Source: Burkholderiales bacterium (lineage in GTDB: Bacteria; Pseudomonadota; Gammaproteobacteria; Burkholderiales; Nitrosomonadaceae). Taken from it: a DNA stretch of 64,000 bases. The notes below the pieces were generated by a model. The model ran no database searches, was not told the origin of the DNA, and saw nothing but the letters and a program-made list of their open reading frames with translations. The stretch spans positions 1 through 64,000 of the forward strand of contig JACKLU010000004.1 of assembly GCA_024235735.1 (NCBI GenBank). The letters run 5' to 3'. Below, in pieces: positions 55,909-63,494 of this stretch. Within the stretch, counting starts at the first letter, position 1. Each line of letters starts with the position of its first letter. The translations under genes were made by a program, and so were the position numbers.

Positions 55909-56051
55909 AGAGACCTTTGCACGGTTACTACGCGGTACGATAATCGCGTTAAAAATTTGCGAAAAATGCTCATTTACTCCGTGTAAACTCCGCTTTTTCG
56001 CAAATTTTTGCCTTATTCTCGCACCGCTCATGACACCGTGCAAAGGTCTCT
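55909..56051 (-). mobile_element. 143-bp MITE-like element, copy 2
   Basis: The same 143-bp element as at 34877-35019, in inverted orientation. Ends are AGAGACCTTTGCACGG and GCAAAGGTCTCT, flanked on both sides by TCA. By eye it differs from copy 1 at only about four positions, all near one end. In this orientation the minus strand is open across it (RPLHGVMSGARIRQKFAKKR...), giving a peptide identical in both copies that is a by-product of the repeat, not a recognised protein. Confidence 0.85.
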
Positions 56052-56084
56052 TCAAGGCGCATGCTTTGCTGGAGGGCGGGGTAG

Positions 56085-56110
56085 GCCGGGTTGAGTTTGC
56101 GTAACCCGGC
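56085..56110. repeat. REP-like GC-rich hairpin
   Basis: GCCGGGTT, 10-nt loop, AACCCGGC form a perfect 8-bp stem, resembling the GTAACCCGGC-type repetitive extragenic palindromes of proteobacteria. It lies between the MITE and the attC site. Confidence 0.5.
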
Positions 56111-56181
56111 ATTAGAACGAAAATACGAAAGTCCGATTATGCAAGACTAATTGGGGCTACGCGGGTTCCTTTTTCTATCAA

Positions 56182-56248
56182 GCCTAACGTTTGAATTCAC
56201 TGGCCTGCGCGGCTTATCGCGCAGGTCCGGTGGAATGATGGGTTAGTC
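56182..56248 (-). other. integron attC recombination site
   Basis: Read on the minus strand, the 67-bp site opens GACTAAC (R'') and closes GTTAGGC (R', a perfect GTTRRRY). Between them are complementary arms: CATTCCACCGG pairing with CCAGTGAATTC, and an 8-bp GC stem CCTGCGCG / CGCGCAGG around a 6-nt loop. Length, core sites and imperfect palindrome are those of a cassette attC. The stop codon of the DUF4231 gene lies inside R'', as is usual in cassettes. No integron integrase is in the window. Confidence 0.8.
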
Positions 56249-56730
56249 ATTAGCCCCCTCCTTGCCTGCCTTTGTCGGCTTCGCCTCTTGTTGGGCAAGA
56301 GTCATCACGTTGAGGGTTGATGCGTTCTCAGCCTCAATTGCTCCCTCGCATCGCTCGACGAAGTATATGAAGGCGGACTGGGCTGACTTGAACTCTTTGT
56401 AGCCACCTTCTCCGGTTAGAAAGAGAACCTGTTCACGACTTAGGAATTGCTCAGTAGATCGGTAATTCTTCCATTGCTCCCGGTAGTGATACACGCTCTC
56501 AAGGGCAACACACGCGGCGACGACAAGGCTGACGACCGACGCGACAATGTCTTTGCCAGGAAGACCGCTATTTACGATGACCGGAACGATAACGCCACCA
56601 AGAACAATAGCTGTGCGCATGCGAAGGTAGAAGGCTTTCGCTGAGACAGCTTTTCTGTCGTACCATCCTTGATACTGCTTCGCGCGGTGTTCGATGTAGT
56701 CAGCAGGCTTCCAGCTCCCAAATATCTCTG
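56243..56730 (-). pseudogene. DUF4231/SLATT-type cassette gene, 3' part (split by IS3)
   Basis: The main part (EIFGSWKPADYIEHRAKQYQ to the C-terminus KAGKEGAND) has the DUF4231 pattern: a helical YDRKAVSAKAFYLRMRT segment, two membrane helices (IVLGGVIVPVIVNSG and DIVASVVSLVVAACVALESV) and a long C-terminal helix with YREQWKNYRSTEQFLSREQ. Its natural 5' end is missing because an IS3 element sits at 56731. The first 85 bases lie beyond it at 59424-59508. Joining the two flanks gives an uninterrupted frame of 190 residues. SLATT-fold proteins are linked to nucleotide-activated membrane effector systems, so a defence role is possible. Confidence 0.8.
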
Positions 56731-56780
56731 TGAATCGCCCCGGGTTTACAGGAGACTCTATTTCTTGAGAGGATAGAGTA

Positions 56781-57113
56781 ATGAAAAAACAAATGAGATA
56801 TTCACCGGAAGTACGGGAACGCGCTGTCCGGCTATTGCGAGAACACCAGGGCGAGTATGCGTCGGAGTGGGCAGCACTGGAATCGATAGCATCCAAGATC
56901 GGTTGTACTGCTGAGACGCTACGTAAATGGGTACGACAAACTGAGACTGATCAAGGTATTCGAGGCGGCATGTCAACCTCGGAACGTGAGCGACTCAAGG
57001 AATTAGAGCGCGAGAATCGTGAATTAAAGCGTGCCAATGAGATATTGCGCAAGGCATCTGCTTATTTTGCCCAGGCGGAGCTCGTATATGGACGCCTCCA
57101 GTTTGCCAAGTGA
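56781..57113 (+). CDS. IS3 transposase OrfA (tail replaced by IS110 sequence)
   Basis: A 110-residue helix-turn-helix protein: MKKQMRYSPEVRERAVRLLRE, WAALESIASKIGCTAETLRKWVRQ, then a leucine-zipper-like stretch (STSERERLKELERENRELKRANEIL) and ASAYFAQAEL. The native sequence ends at codon AEL (57083). The last ten codons come from the inserted IS110 element, which supplies the stop. GAGAGGATAGAGTA precedes the ATG. In IS3 elements OrfA recognises the ends and is joined to OrfB by frameshifting. Confidence 0.85.
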   Translation: MKKQMRYSPEVRERAVRLLREHQGEYASEWAALESIASKIGCTAETLRKWVRQTETDQGIRGGMSTSERERLKELERENRELKRANEILRKASAYFAQAELVYGRLQFAK

Positions 57114-57364
57114 TTTTTTGTCATTTTGGTGTAGAAGGTTAAGATCGCAGTCGTATATTCGGGCTATTTATGCGCTCATTTTGGCCATGCGCTGCCCATG
57201 ATGGAATCTGCTTGCCGGCTCCCAAACGACCGCACAGCATTGACCGATTGGTCTTTGCTATCGAGCTCCACGGGTTTTGCCGGCACCGGTCTGACCTGTC
57301 TATGCCATCACGTCAATTAGTCACCTGTAGCAATCAAGGAAGAAATATAAAGTTGTAGTTTCAG
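57084..57364 (-). ncRNA. candidate bridge/seek RNA region of the IS110 element
   Basis: The 281 bp between the transposase stop and the element end are non-coding, whereas only about 92 bp lie upstream of the transposase. IS1111-group elements carry their guide RNA downstream of the recombinase gene, in agreement. At 57261-57269 the sequence TCGAGCTCC is the reverse complement of GGAGCTCGA, exactly the target read across the insertion junction (57077-57083 plus 58516-58517). That is what a target-recognition guide would look like. Transcript boundaries and folding were not determined. Confidence 0.55.
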
Positions 57365-58423
57365 TTAGGCCGCGGCCAACTGGTTTGCCAGTTGACTGCG
57401 GAAATTTCCATCAAAATTCCGCTCCTGCGTCATCACGGCCCAGGCAATGCGGGCATTGCGATTAGCCATGGCCACGACTGCCACGTTCATGTGCTTTCTG
57501 GCCAACCATCCCATAATAGTCTTGTCCTGCTTTTGGACATTGGGCGATTTGCGCACAGAAGCCACGACGGCTCTCGCCCCATGCACGAGGAGCCTGCGTA
57601 AATAACCGTCTCCACGCTTGCTGGTGCCTAGCAGCATCGGTTTCCCTCCTGTCGAGTGCTGCCTGGGAACTAGACCCAACCATGCGGCCAACTGCCGTCC
57701 TGCCCGAAACTGGGTGGCATTGCCAACGTATGCTTCTAAGGCTGAAGCGGTAATTGGACCAATGCCTGGAATTGTCTGCAGACGACGCGTAACGTCCGAC
57801 TGACGGGCATGCATTTCGATTTGTGTGGTTACGTTGTCAATACGCTGATCCAGTTCTCCGAGATGCTCCCATTGCTGCTTGATACAGCTAACGAGAAATG
57901 TGGGCGAGATCTTCATAAGATCCTCAAGCAAAGCGGGAATTGTGTTATGCAGTGCTCTACGCCCTATTGGGGCTGTTAAGCCGAATTCAGTCAGTAATCC
58001 GCGCAGCTGATTTATAGTCGCCGTTCGCTGGCCTATCAGCATCTCACGCACCCTGTGCAGACTCAGAACCGCCTGCTGCTCGACGGTTTTTACTGGGACA
58101 AAATGCATGTCAGGACGTTGCGCCGCTTCGCAGATAGCACGTGCATCGTTACGGTCGTTCTTATTGGATTTGACGAATGGTTTGACGAATTGCGGCGAAA
58201 TCAAACGGACTTCGTGGCCCAGTAACTGGCATAACCTGCCCCAGTGATGGGCGCTTGCACAAGCTTCCATTGCGACCGTAGTGGGCTCGCTGCGATGCAG
58301 ATACTCGGTCAGTTTCAAGCGTGAGAGCTTGATTGCCTTGACCTGCCTGCCAGTACTGTCGACGGCATGCAGATGGAATACATTTTTTGCCAGGTCAATG
58401 CCAGTGATGGTGATTTTGCTCAT
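57365..58423 (-). CDS. IS110-family DEDD transposase
   Basis: A 352-residue recombinase, intact. The N-terminal RuvC-like domain has ITGIDLAKNVFHLHAVD (first Asp), VAMEACASAHHWGR (Glu) and KNDRNDARAICEAAQ (Asp pair). The C-terminal Tnp_20 domain has LQTIPGIGPITASALEAYVG, FRAGRQLAAWLGLVPRQHSTGGK and RGDGYLRRLLVHGARAV with the serine region. It catalyses RNA-guided, target-specific insertion in studied relatives. It is transcribed opposite to the host IS3. Confidence 0.96.
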   Translation of the reverse strand: MSKITITGIDLAKNVFHLHAVDSTGRQVKAIKLSRLKLTEYLHRSEPTTVAMEACASAHHWGRLCQLLGHEVRLISPQFVKPFVKSNKNDRNDARAICEAAQRPDMHFVPVKTVEQQAVLSLHRVREMLIGQRTATINQLRGLLTEFGLTAPIGRRALHNTIPALLEDLMKISPTFLVSCIKQQWEHLGELDQRIDNVTTQIEMHARQSDVTRRLQTIPGIGPITASALEAYVGNATQFRAGRQLAAWLGLVPRQHSTGGKPMLLGTSKRGDGYLRRLLVHGARAVVASVRKSPNVQKQDKTIMGWLARKHMNVAVVAMANRNARIAWAVMTQERNFDGNFRSQLANQLAAA

Positions 58424-58529
58424 AGTAGTCTCCTCGATTTTGTGTGGCTACACGTGGAATAAATACCCCATTTGAGAGTTATACGTCAACGTCAGATGGA
58501 GGCGTCCATTCCATTGACCGCCGACCGAA

Positions 58530-59473
58530 ATGGCAATGGTATTTGTCGATCAACACAAGGAACAGTATGGGGTCGAGCCGATCTGCAGGCAAATTCAGAT
58601 CGCCCCGTCAAGTTACTACGAACTCAAGGCGCGTGAAGGCGATCCTGACCGGCTACCCGATCGCATCAAACGAGACAAAGCGCTTGAACGGGAAATACAG
58701 CGCGTATGGAACGGCAACTTTAAAGTCTACGGCGCCAACAAAGTATGGCGGCAATTGATACGTGAAGGTATTCAGGTTGCCCGCTGCACCGTCGAGCGAC
58801 TGATGAAGAGGCTTGGAATACAAGGCGTCAGACGCGGTAAAAAGTGTTGGACGACGATTGCAGATGACTTGCTTGACCGGCCAACAGACAAGGTTAATCG
58901 ACAATTTGTAGCGACCCGCCCAAACCAGCTATGGGTTGCGGATATCACTTTTGTAGCGACGTGGGCGGGATTGTTTATGTGGCTTTTATTATCGATGTTT
59001 TTGCACGGTGTATTGTTGGCTGGCGCGTCAGCCGGTCATTGCATACCGATTTGGTACTTGATGCACTGGAACAGGCGCTGTGGGCACGGCGAGAAACTAA
59101 CGGGTTAATCCATCACAGCGATCATGGCAGTCAATATCTGTCAATTCGCTACACGGAACGCCTGGCGGAAGCCAATATTGAAGCTTCTGTTGGCAGTGTT
59201 GGCGATTCTTACGACAATGCGATGGCTGAGACAATTAATGGATTATACAAAACAGAGGTCATTTGGCATCGCGGCCCATGGCGCAACATGAGTGAAGTGG
59301 AATTTGCTACCCTGGAATGGGTTGAGTGGTTCAACAATCGCCGGTTACTGGAGCCGATTGGAAATATTCCGCCGGCTGAGTTTGAAATGGCATATAAGTC
59401 TCCGGAAAAGTCGGGCCGATTCAAGCTGTGCCTTCCTTTTACAATCAGATCACTGCTGATACCCTTATCATAG
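58530..59473 (+). pseudogene. IS3 transposase OrfB, frameshifted
   Basis: An IS3 DDE transposase in two frames. The first (from 58530) has FVDQHKEQYGVEPICRQIQI, VYGANKVWRQLIREG and RPNQLWVADITFVATWAG (first Asp). The second continues VYVAFIIDVFARCIVGWRVS, IHHSDHGSQYLS (second Asp) and EASVGSVGDSYDNAMAETINGLYKTE (Glu). They rejoin if one T is added near 58971 (GGATTG to GGATTTG). The open frame reads through the right inverted repeat to 59473. Its natural link to OrfA is broken by the IS110 element. Confidence 0.88.
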
Positions 59474-59508
59474 CCAATCGGGTGTCCAGCTTTCAGAGGT
59501 CTCTTCAT
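59424..59508 (-). pseudogene. DUF4231 cassette gene, 5' part (split by IS3)
   Basis: The first 28 codons (MKRPLKAGHPIGYDKGISSD, then LIVKGRHS) and one extra base lie on this side of the IS3. The remaining two bases of the split codon and the rest of the gene begin at 56730. The join yields ...GRHS-S-EIFGSWKPAD in frame with no added stop. A weak AATAAG precedes the ATG. A GCCTAAC heptamer lies upstream in the gene's direction (59534-59540), but no complete second attC is seen. Confidence 0.7.
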
Positions 59509-59740
59509 CTTATTCGTTAGAATTGCAGCCTTATGTTAGGCTGACACGCTTCGTTTTGTATATAATTCAACATTCCACTCAGTTTTTTTCTGTGATGCGC
59601 GATGACTGCAATTTTCAATTTTTTATAACAGGCCTGTAATTGTATTCAGAAAAAAGATGTGCTCCTGGTGTTCCTGTCTTTTGTAGACTGACTGGCGACC
59701 TGCGAGATTGGAGGCTACGTCACATGCTCACAAAGCAAAC

Positions 59741-62038
59741 ATGAACGGACAAAAGAACACGACGGACATCGCATGTTGTTTGCTTGCTCTGATGATCGGC
59801 TGCATTTCGCCATCGCTCGTGGCGGAAAATGATGTCATCAAACCTCGGGTAAAACCAGCAATAATCCTCAATGAAGCTTCTCCGGACGCGGCGGCATCAC
59901 CGGAAAATCCGGACGACAAATCTATCACCATTGAGGCTGAACGCGTCGAAGGCATTTATGAGCAGGAGATGGAAGCGATCGGCAATGCAAAACTGTGCTA
60001 TGGCGAGAATACGCTGACTGCCGACCGCATGAAATTTTTCAAGACGACGAATGAAACCGAGATCACAGGCAATCTCCGGCTGGACAGAAAAAAAGACATT
60101 ATTGAGGGGGATTACCTCAAATTGAATCTGGACACGGATATCGGTTTCTTATCCGAGCCGCGTTATACGATGAAAAACAGCGACGGCCGCGGCAATGGTG
60201 AAACATTGTTTTTCGAGGGCAAGAATCAGTATCGTTTGAAAGGCGGCAGTTATACCACCTGTCCGATTGACCAGGAAGACTGGTTCATTCAAGCGAAAGA
60301 ACTGAAAATAGACAGCGCCACGGAAACGGGCGTCGCGCGCAATGTCAGCATTCATTTCAAGCGTATCCCCATCTTATATACGCCCTGGCTGGATTTTTCC
60401 TACACCGGTCAGCGTAAAACAGGTTTTCTGGCTCCGGTTGTCGGACATACCGCGCGCAGCGGCGCGGATCTGGCTTTCCCGTTTTATATCAATATTGCGC
60501 CGAACATGGATGCGACTATTGCGCCGCGCGCCATGTCAAAGCGCGGATTCCTGCTGAGCAATGAAATGCGTTATATTGGCCATAATGTTCAGGGCCGGCT
60601 GCAATCCGACATACTACCCGATGACCTCGATACACATCAGACGCGTTACGGTGTCGCATTTCAGCATGCACAGTATTTCGGACATGGCTGGCGCGGCCAG
60701 TTCGATTATAACCGCGTGTCGGATAATCGTTTCTTGCGGGATTTGTCCAACAATATGTCGCAAATCAGTATGACCAATTTGCTGCAACAGGCAGGTCTGC
60801 ATTATCTCGGTGATCTCGGTCATGACGGCGTATTGAGTTTTTCGGCTGTAGCGCAGCAATTCCAGACTTTGCAGGATCCGCGCGCCGCGTTGAATACCAA
60901 TTTACTGACTCTTTCACCCTACAAGCGCTTGCCGCATCTGACCATGAACGCCATCAAGCGTAACGTTGCGGGCATGGATTTCAGTCTGGATGCCAGCTGG
61001 ACCAATTTCGCACACCAAACTTTCATCGAAGGCAAACGCTTTACTTTTTTCCCTACGGTCAGCGTGCCATTACGCAATTCTTACGGTTTTCTGACGCCGA
61101 AATTCGGATTGCATTATACGAATTATGATTTATCGATGGATGTCGGCACTAAAGGCAACAATCCTGATCGCGTAGTGCCGATTGTCAGTCTCGACAGCGG
61201 TGTCATTTTTGACCGGCATGTCAACCTTGGCAATACGGGCTATATACAGACGCTTGAGCCAAGGGCTTTTTATGTATATATACCTCATGTGAATCAAAGC
61301 TTCTTACCCAACTTTGATTCCGCTGAATCGGACTTCAGTTTCGCGCAAATTTTAACGGAAAACCGTTTTACCGGCAGCGATCGCATTAACGACGCCAACC
61401 GCGTTACGCTGGCGCTGACATCGCGTTTAATTGAGCCTTCAACCGGCATTGAGCGATTACGCATGGCCATTGGTCAGCAATTTCGTTTTGACGACCGGCG
61501 AGTTATTCTGAATTCCCAGATTACCAGCAGTAATGTCGACTTTATCGCGGCACTGGCTGGCCGCCTGACACGCACCATCAGTACGGATGTTAATCTGCAG
61601 GTGGATGAGCAGGCGCTTATCACTGAAAAAATCCGTGCCGGCATCAGCTATCAGCCCGAACCCGGCAAAGTGATCAACCTGGGTTACCGGTATACCCGCG
61701 ATATACGGGAACGCGGTGATATTTTGATTAACCAGCTGGATACAGCCATCAGACAGGTTGATACTTCGATTCAATGGCCTATTCTGAACAACCTGCATAC
61801 GGTAGCCCGTGTCAATTATTCATTACAGGACGATCGTTTGCTGGCAGGGCTGGCAGGATTTGAGTATGTCTCCTGCTGTTACAAATTGCGTGCTGTTGTG
61901 CAAAAATTGACGACTGCAACACAAAGTACAACCACGGCTGTTTTTGTCCAGCTCGAATTGAACGGTTTGATGAACATCGGCTCTAATCCGCTGCAAGTTT
62001 TACAGCAAAGCATTCCTGGTTATACCAGCATTTATTAA
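59741..62038 (+). CDS. lptD: LPS-assembly outer-membrane protein LptD
   Basis: A protein of about 765 residues with a signal peptide (MNGQKNTTDIACCLLALMIG), an N-terminal OstA/LptA-like jellyroll (ITIEAERVEGIYEQEMEAIGNAKLCYGENTL) and a C-terminal beta barrel. CPIDQEDWFIQAKELKID and FPFYINIAPNMDATIAPRAMSKRG are diagnostic, and a paired Cys (SCCYKLRAV) near the C-terminus fits the disulfides needed for maturation. It places lipopolysaccharide in the outer membrane with LptE. I prefer the ATG at 59741 to a TTG at 59708. First gene of lptD-surA-pdxA. Confidence 0.95.
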   Translation: MNGQKNTTDIACCLLALMIGCISPSLVAENDVIKPRVKPAIILNEASPDAAASPENPDDKSITIEAERVEGIYEQEMEAIGNAKLCYGENTLTADRMKFFKTTNETEITGNLRLDRKKDIIEGDYLKLNLDTDIGFLSEPRYTMKNSDGRGNGETLFFEGKNQYRLKGGSYTTCPIDQEDWFIQAKELKIDSATETGVARNVSIHFKRIPILYTPWLDFSYTGQRKTGFLAPVVGHTARSGADLAFPFYINIAPNMDATIAPRAMSKRGFLLSNEMRYIGHNVQGRLQSDILPDDLDTHQTRYGVAFQHAQYFGHGWRGQFDYNRVSDNRFLRDLSNNMSQISMTNLLQQAGLHYLGDLGHDGVLSFSAVAQQFQTLQDPRAALNTNLLTLSPYKRLPHLTMNAIKRNVAGMDFSLDASWTNFAHQTFIEGKRFTFFPTVSVPLRNSYGFLTPKFGLHYTNYDLSMDVGTKGNNPDRVVPIVSLDSGVIFDRHVNLGNTGYIQTLEPRAFYVYIPHVNQSFLPNFDSAESDFSFAQILTENRFTGSDRINDANRVTLALTSRLIEPSTGIERLRMAIGQQFRFDDRRVILNSQITSSNVDFIAALAGRLTRTISTDVNLQVDEQALITEKIRAGISYQPEPGKVINLGYRYTRDIRERGDILINQLDTAIRQVDTSIQWPILNNLHTVARVNYSLQDDRLLAGLAGFEYVSCCYKLRAVVQKLTTATQSTTTAVFVQLELNGLMNIGSNPLQVLQQSIPGYTSIY

Positions 62039-62050
62039 TTTTTTGCCGCA

Positions 62051-63472
62051 ATGTCAGAAAAAATCTACCTCAGTCTGTTTACCGGATTTCTGTTATTGTT
62101 TTCATCAGCGCTTGCCGCTGAAATAACCGCGGGTGAAACGGAAGATAAAGCGATCGAAACACACAGCGATGAGAGCGTAACGCCAGATACACGCAAAGCG
62201 GTCACCATGCAGCAACTGCTTCAGTCTTCTGCCGCGCCGGGCAGAAAAGCCTTGCTGGATCAAATTGTGGCCATCGTCAATGAGGAAGTCATCACGCTGA
62301 ATGAGCTGGATAGTGCTGTTGCTACTGCAAGAAGAAACCTGCTTCAACAGGGCATAGAACCGCCCGAGCTGAATTCCCTGCAAAACCAGGTGCTCGAAAC
62401 ACTCATCCTGAAATCAATACAGCTTCAGCATGCCAAAGAAATCGGCATGTCAGTCAGTGACAGCGAGCTGGATGAAACCATTCGCCGTATCGCCGATGAA
62501 AATCAACTGTCCTTGCAGGCGTTCTATGCTGTTCTTGAAGAAGATGGCATCAGTTTTAGTAAATTCCGGCAGGATATACGTAATGAAATAATTATGGCTC
62601 GATTAAAAGAGCGCCAGATCAGTAGTCAGGTCAATGTCACCGAAGGCGAAATCGACAATTTTCTGCGTACTCAGGAAACATCCGGGAGCAGTGATGAAGA
62701 ATATCTGCTGGCGCATATTTTCATTTCTGTGACGGAGCATATGGACAACCTGAAGATTCTCGAAAGAAGCCGCCGCGCGGAGGATGCGCTTGAGAAACTG
62801 CGGAGTGGCGCGGACTTCTCCCATGTTGCCGCGGAATTTTCCGAGGCGCCCGACGCCATGAGCGGCGGTATTCTCGACTGGCGGCCCATGGCGCAGATGG
62901 GACCCACATTTGCTCAGCTGCTTTCGCCATTAGACATCGGCGAAATCACACCGGTAGTGGAGAGTCCCAATGGATTCCATATTTTTAAATTGCTCGACCG
63001 CCGGAAATTGGAAAACCGGTCAGTGATCATCGATCAGACGCGCGCGCGCCATATTCTCGTCAAAGTCAGTGAGCTAACCTCGGAAAGTGACGCAAAGGAG
63101 CAGATTATCGATCTTAAAAGACGTATCGATAATGGTGAGAATTTTGCCGAACTTGCCAAGCTCTACTCCGAGGACGGTAGTGCTTCATCGGGCGGCGATC
63201 TGGGTTGGTTATCCCCCGGTAATACCGTACCGCCATTTGAGAAAGCCATGGATGCACTGTTGCCAGGCCAGATCAGCGAGCCGGTGCAAACGCAGTTTGG
63301 CTGGCATTTAATCCAGGTTACTGAGCGCCGTACTCAGGACGTCAGTGATGAAAAGCAGCGCGAAAATGCCCGGCAGGCTATCCGTTCACGAAAAGCTGAA
63401 GTCGTCATTCAGGAAATGCTGCGCCAGCTGCGCGATCAGGCCTACGTTGAGTACTTGGCTGAAGATGTTTGA
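62051..63472 (+). CDS. surA: periplasmic peptidyl-prolyl isomerase SurA
   Basis: A 473-residue chaperone: signal peptide (residues 1-23), SurA N-terminal domain starting LLDQIVAIVNEEVITLNELDSAV, then two parvulin domains (about residues 215-315, with EYLLAHIFISV, and 330-430, with ARHILVKV and YSEDGSASSGGDLGWL). It helps fold outer-membrane proteins including LptD. It starts 12 bp after lptD, the conserved order. An insert near residues 24-70 is more variable than usual. Confidence 0.96.
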   Translation: MSEKIYLSLFTGFLLLFSSALAAEITAGETEDKAIETHSDESVTPDTRKAVTMQQLLQSSAAPGRKALLDQIVAIVNEEVITLNELDSAVATARRNLLQQGIEPPELNSLQNQVLETLILKSIQLQHAKEIGMSVSDSELDETIRRIADENQLSLQAFYAVLEEDGISFSKFRQDIRNEIIMARLKERQISSQVNVTEGEIDNFLRTQETSGSSDEEYLLAHIFISVTEHMDNLKILERSRRAEDALEKLRSGADFSHVAAEFSEAPDAMSGGILDWRPMAQMGPTFAQLLSPLDIGEITPVVESPNGFHIFKLLDRRKLENRSVIIDQTRARHILVKVSELTSESDAKEQIIDLKRRIDNGENFAELAKLYSEDGSASSGGDLGWLSPGNTVPPFEKAMDALLPGQISEPVQTQFGWHLIQVTERRTQDVSDEKQRENARQAIRSRKAEVVIQEMLRQLRDQAYVEYLAEDV

Positions 63473-63494
63473 ATCCAATCACCGTTTAAGCTGA

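Larger units (their letters stand above)
57084..58515 (-). mobile_element. IS110-family (IS1111-group-like) element inserted in IS3
   Basis: A 1432-bp insertion between GCGGAGCTC and GACCGCCGACCG of the IS3 orfA/orfB junction. Removing it restores the expected A-E-L-D-R-R-P-K reading exactly. It has perfect 13-bp subterminal inverted repeats ATGGACGCCTCCA (57088-57100) and TGGAGGCGTCCAT (58497-58509), 4 and 6 bp from the ends. Subterminal repeats, one DEDD transposase and no target duplication are features of the IS1111 group. Confidence 0.88.
56731..59423 (+). mobile_element. IS3-family (IS51-like) element, interrupted by IS110
   Basis: Terminal inverted repeats start TGAATCGCCCCGGG on the left (56731) and, reverse-complemented, TGAATCGGCCCGAC on the right (ending 59423). 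Twenty-two of the first 27 positions agree, including a shared GGAGACT block. The element has orfA and orfB typical of the family. A complete IS110-type element lies inside it at 57084-58515, splitting the orfA/orfB junction, and orfB also has a frameshift. No clear target duplication remains. The element as a whole cannot be autonomous. Confidence 0.85.

Noticed and set aside
55906..56112. 68-codon minus-strand open frame
   Set aside because: It is the read-through of the MITE; the same peptide appears in copy 1, so it reflects the repeat rather than a gene.
58960..58980. Programmed frameshift in the IS3 transposase
   Set aside because: IS3 programmed shifts occur at the orfA/orfB junction on a slippery A-run, whereas this break is in the middle of orfB between the first and second catalytic Asp and is repaired by a single T.
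59493..59507. AGGTCTCTTCA, shared with the end of MITE copy 2
   Set aside because: It lies within the start of the DUF4231 gene and lacks the rest of the element; probably coincidence.
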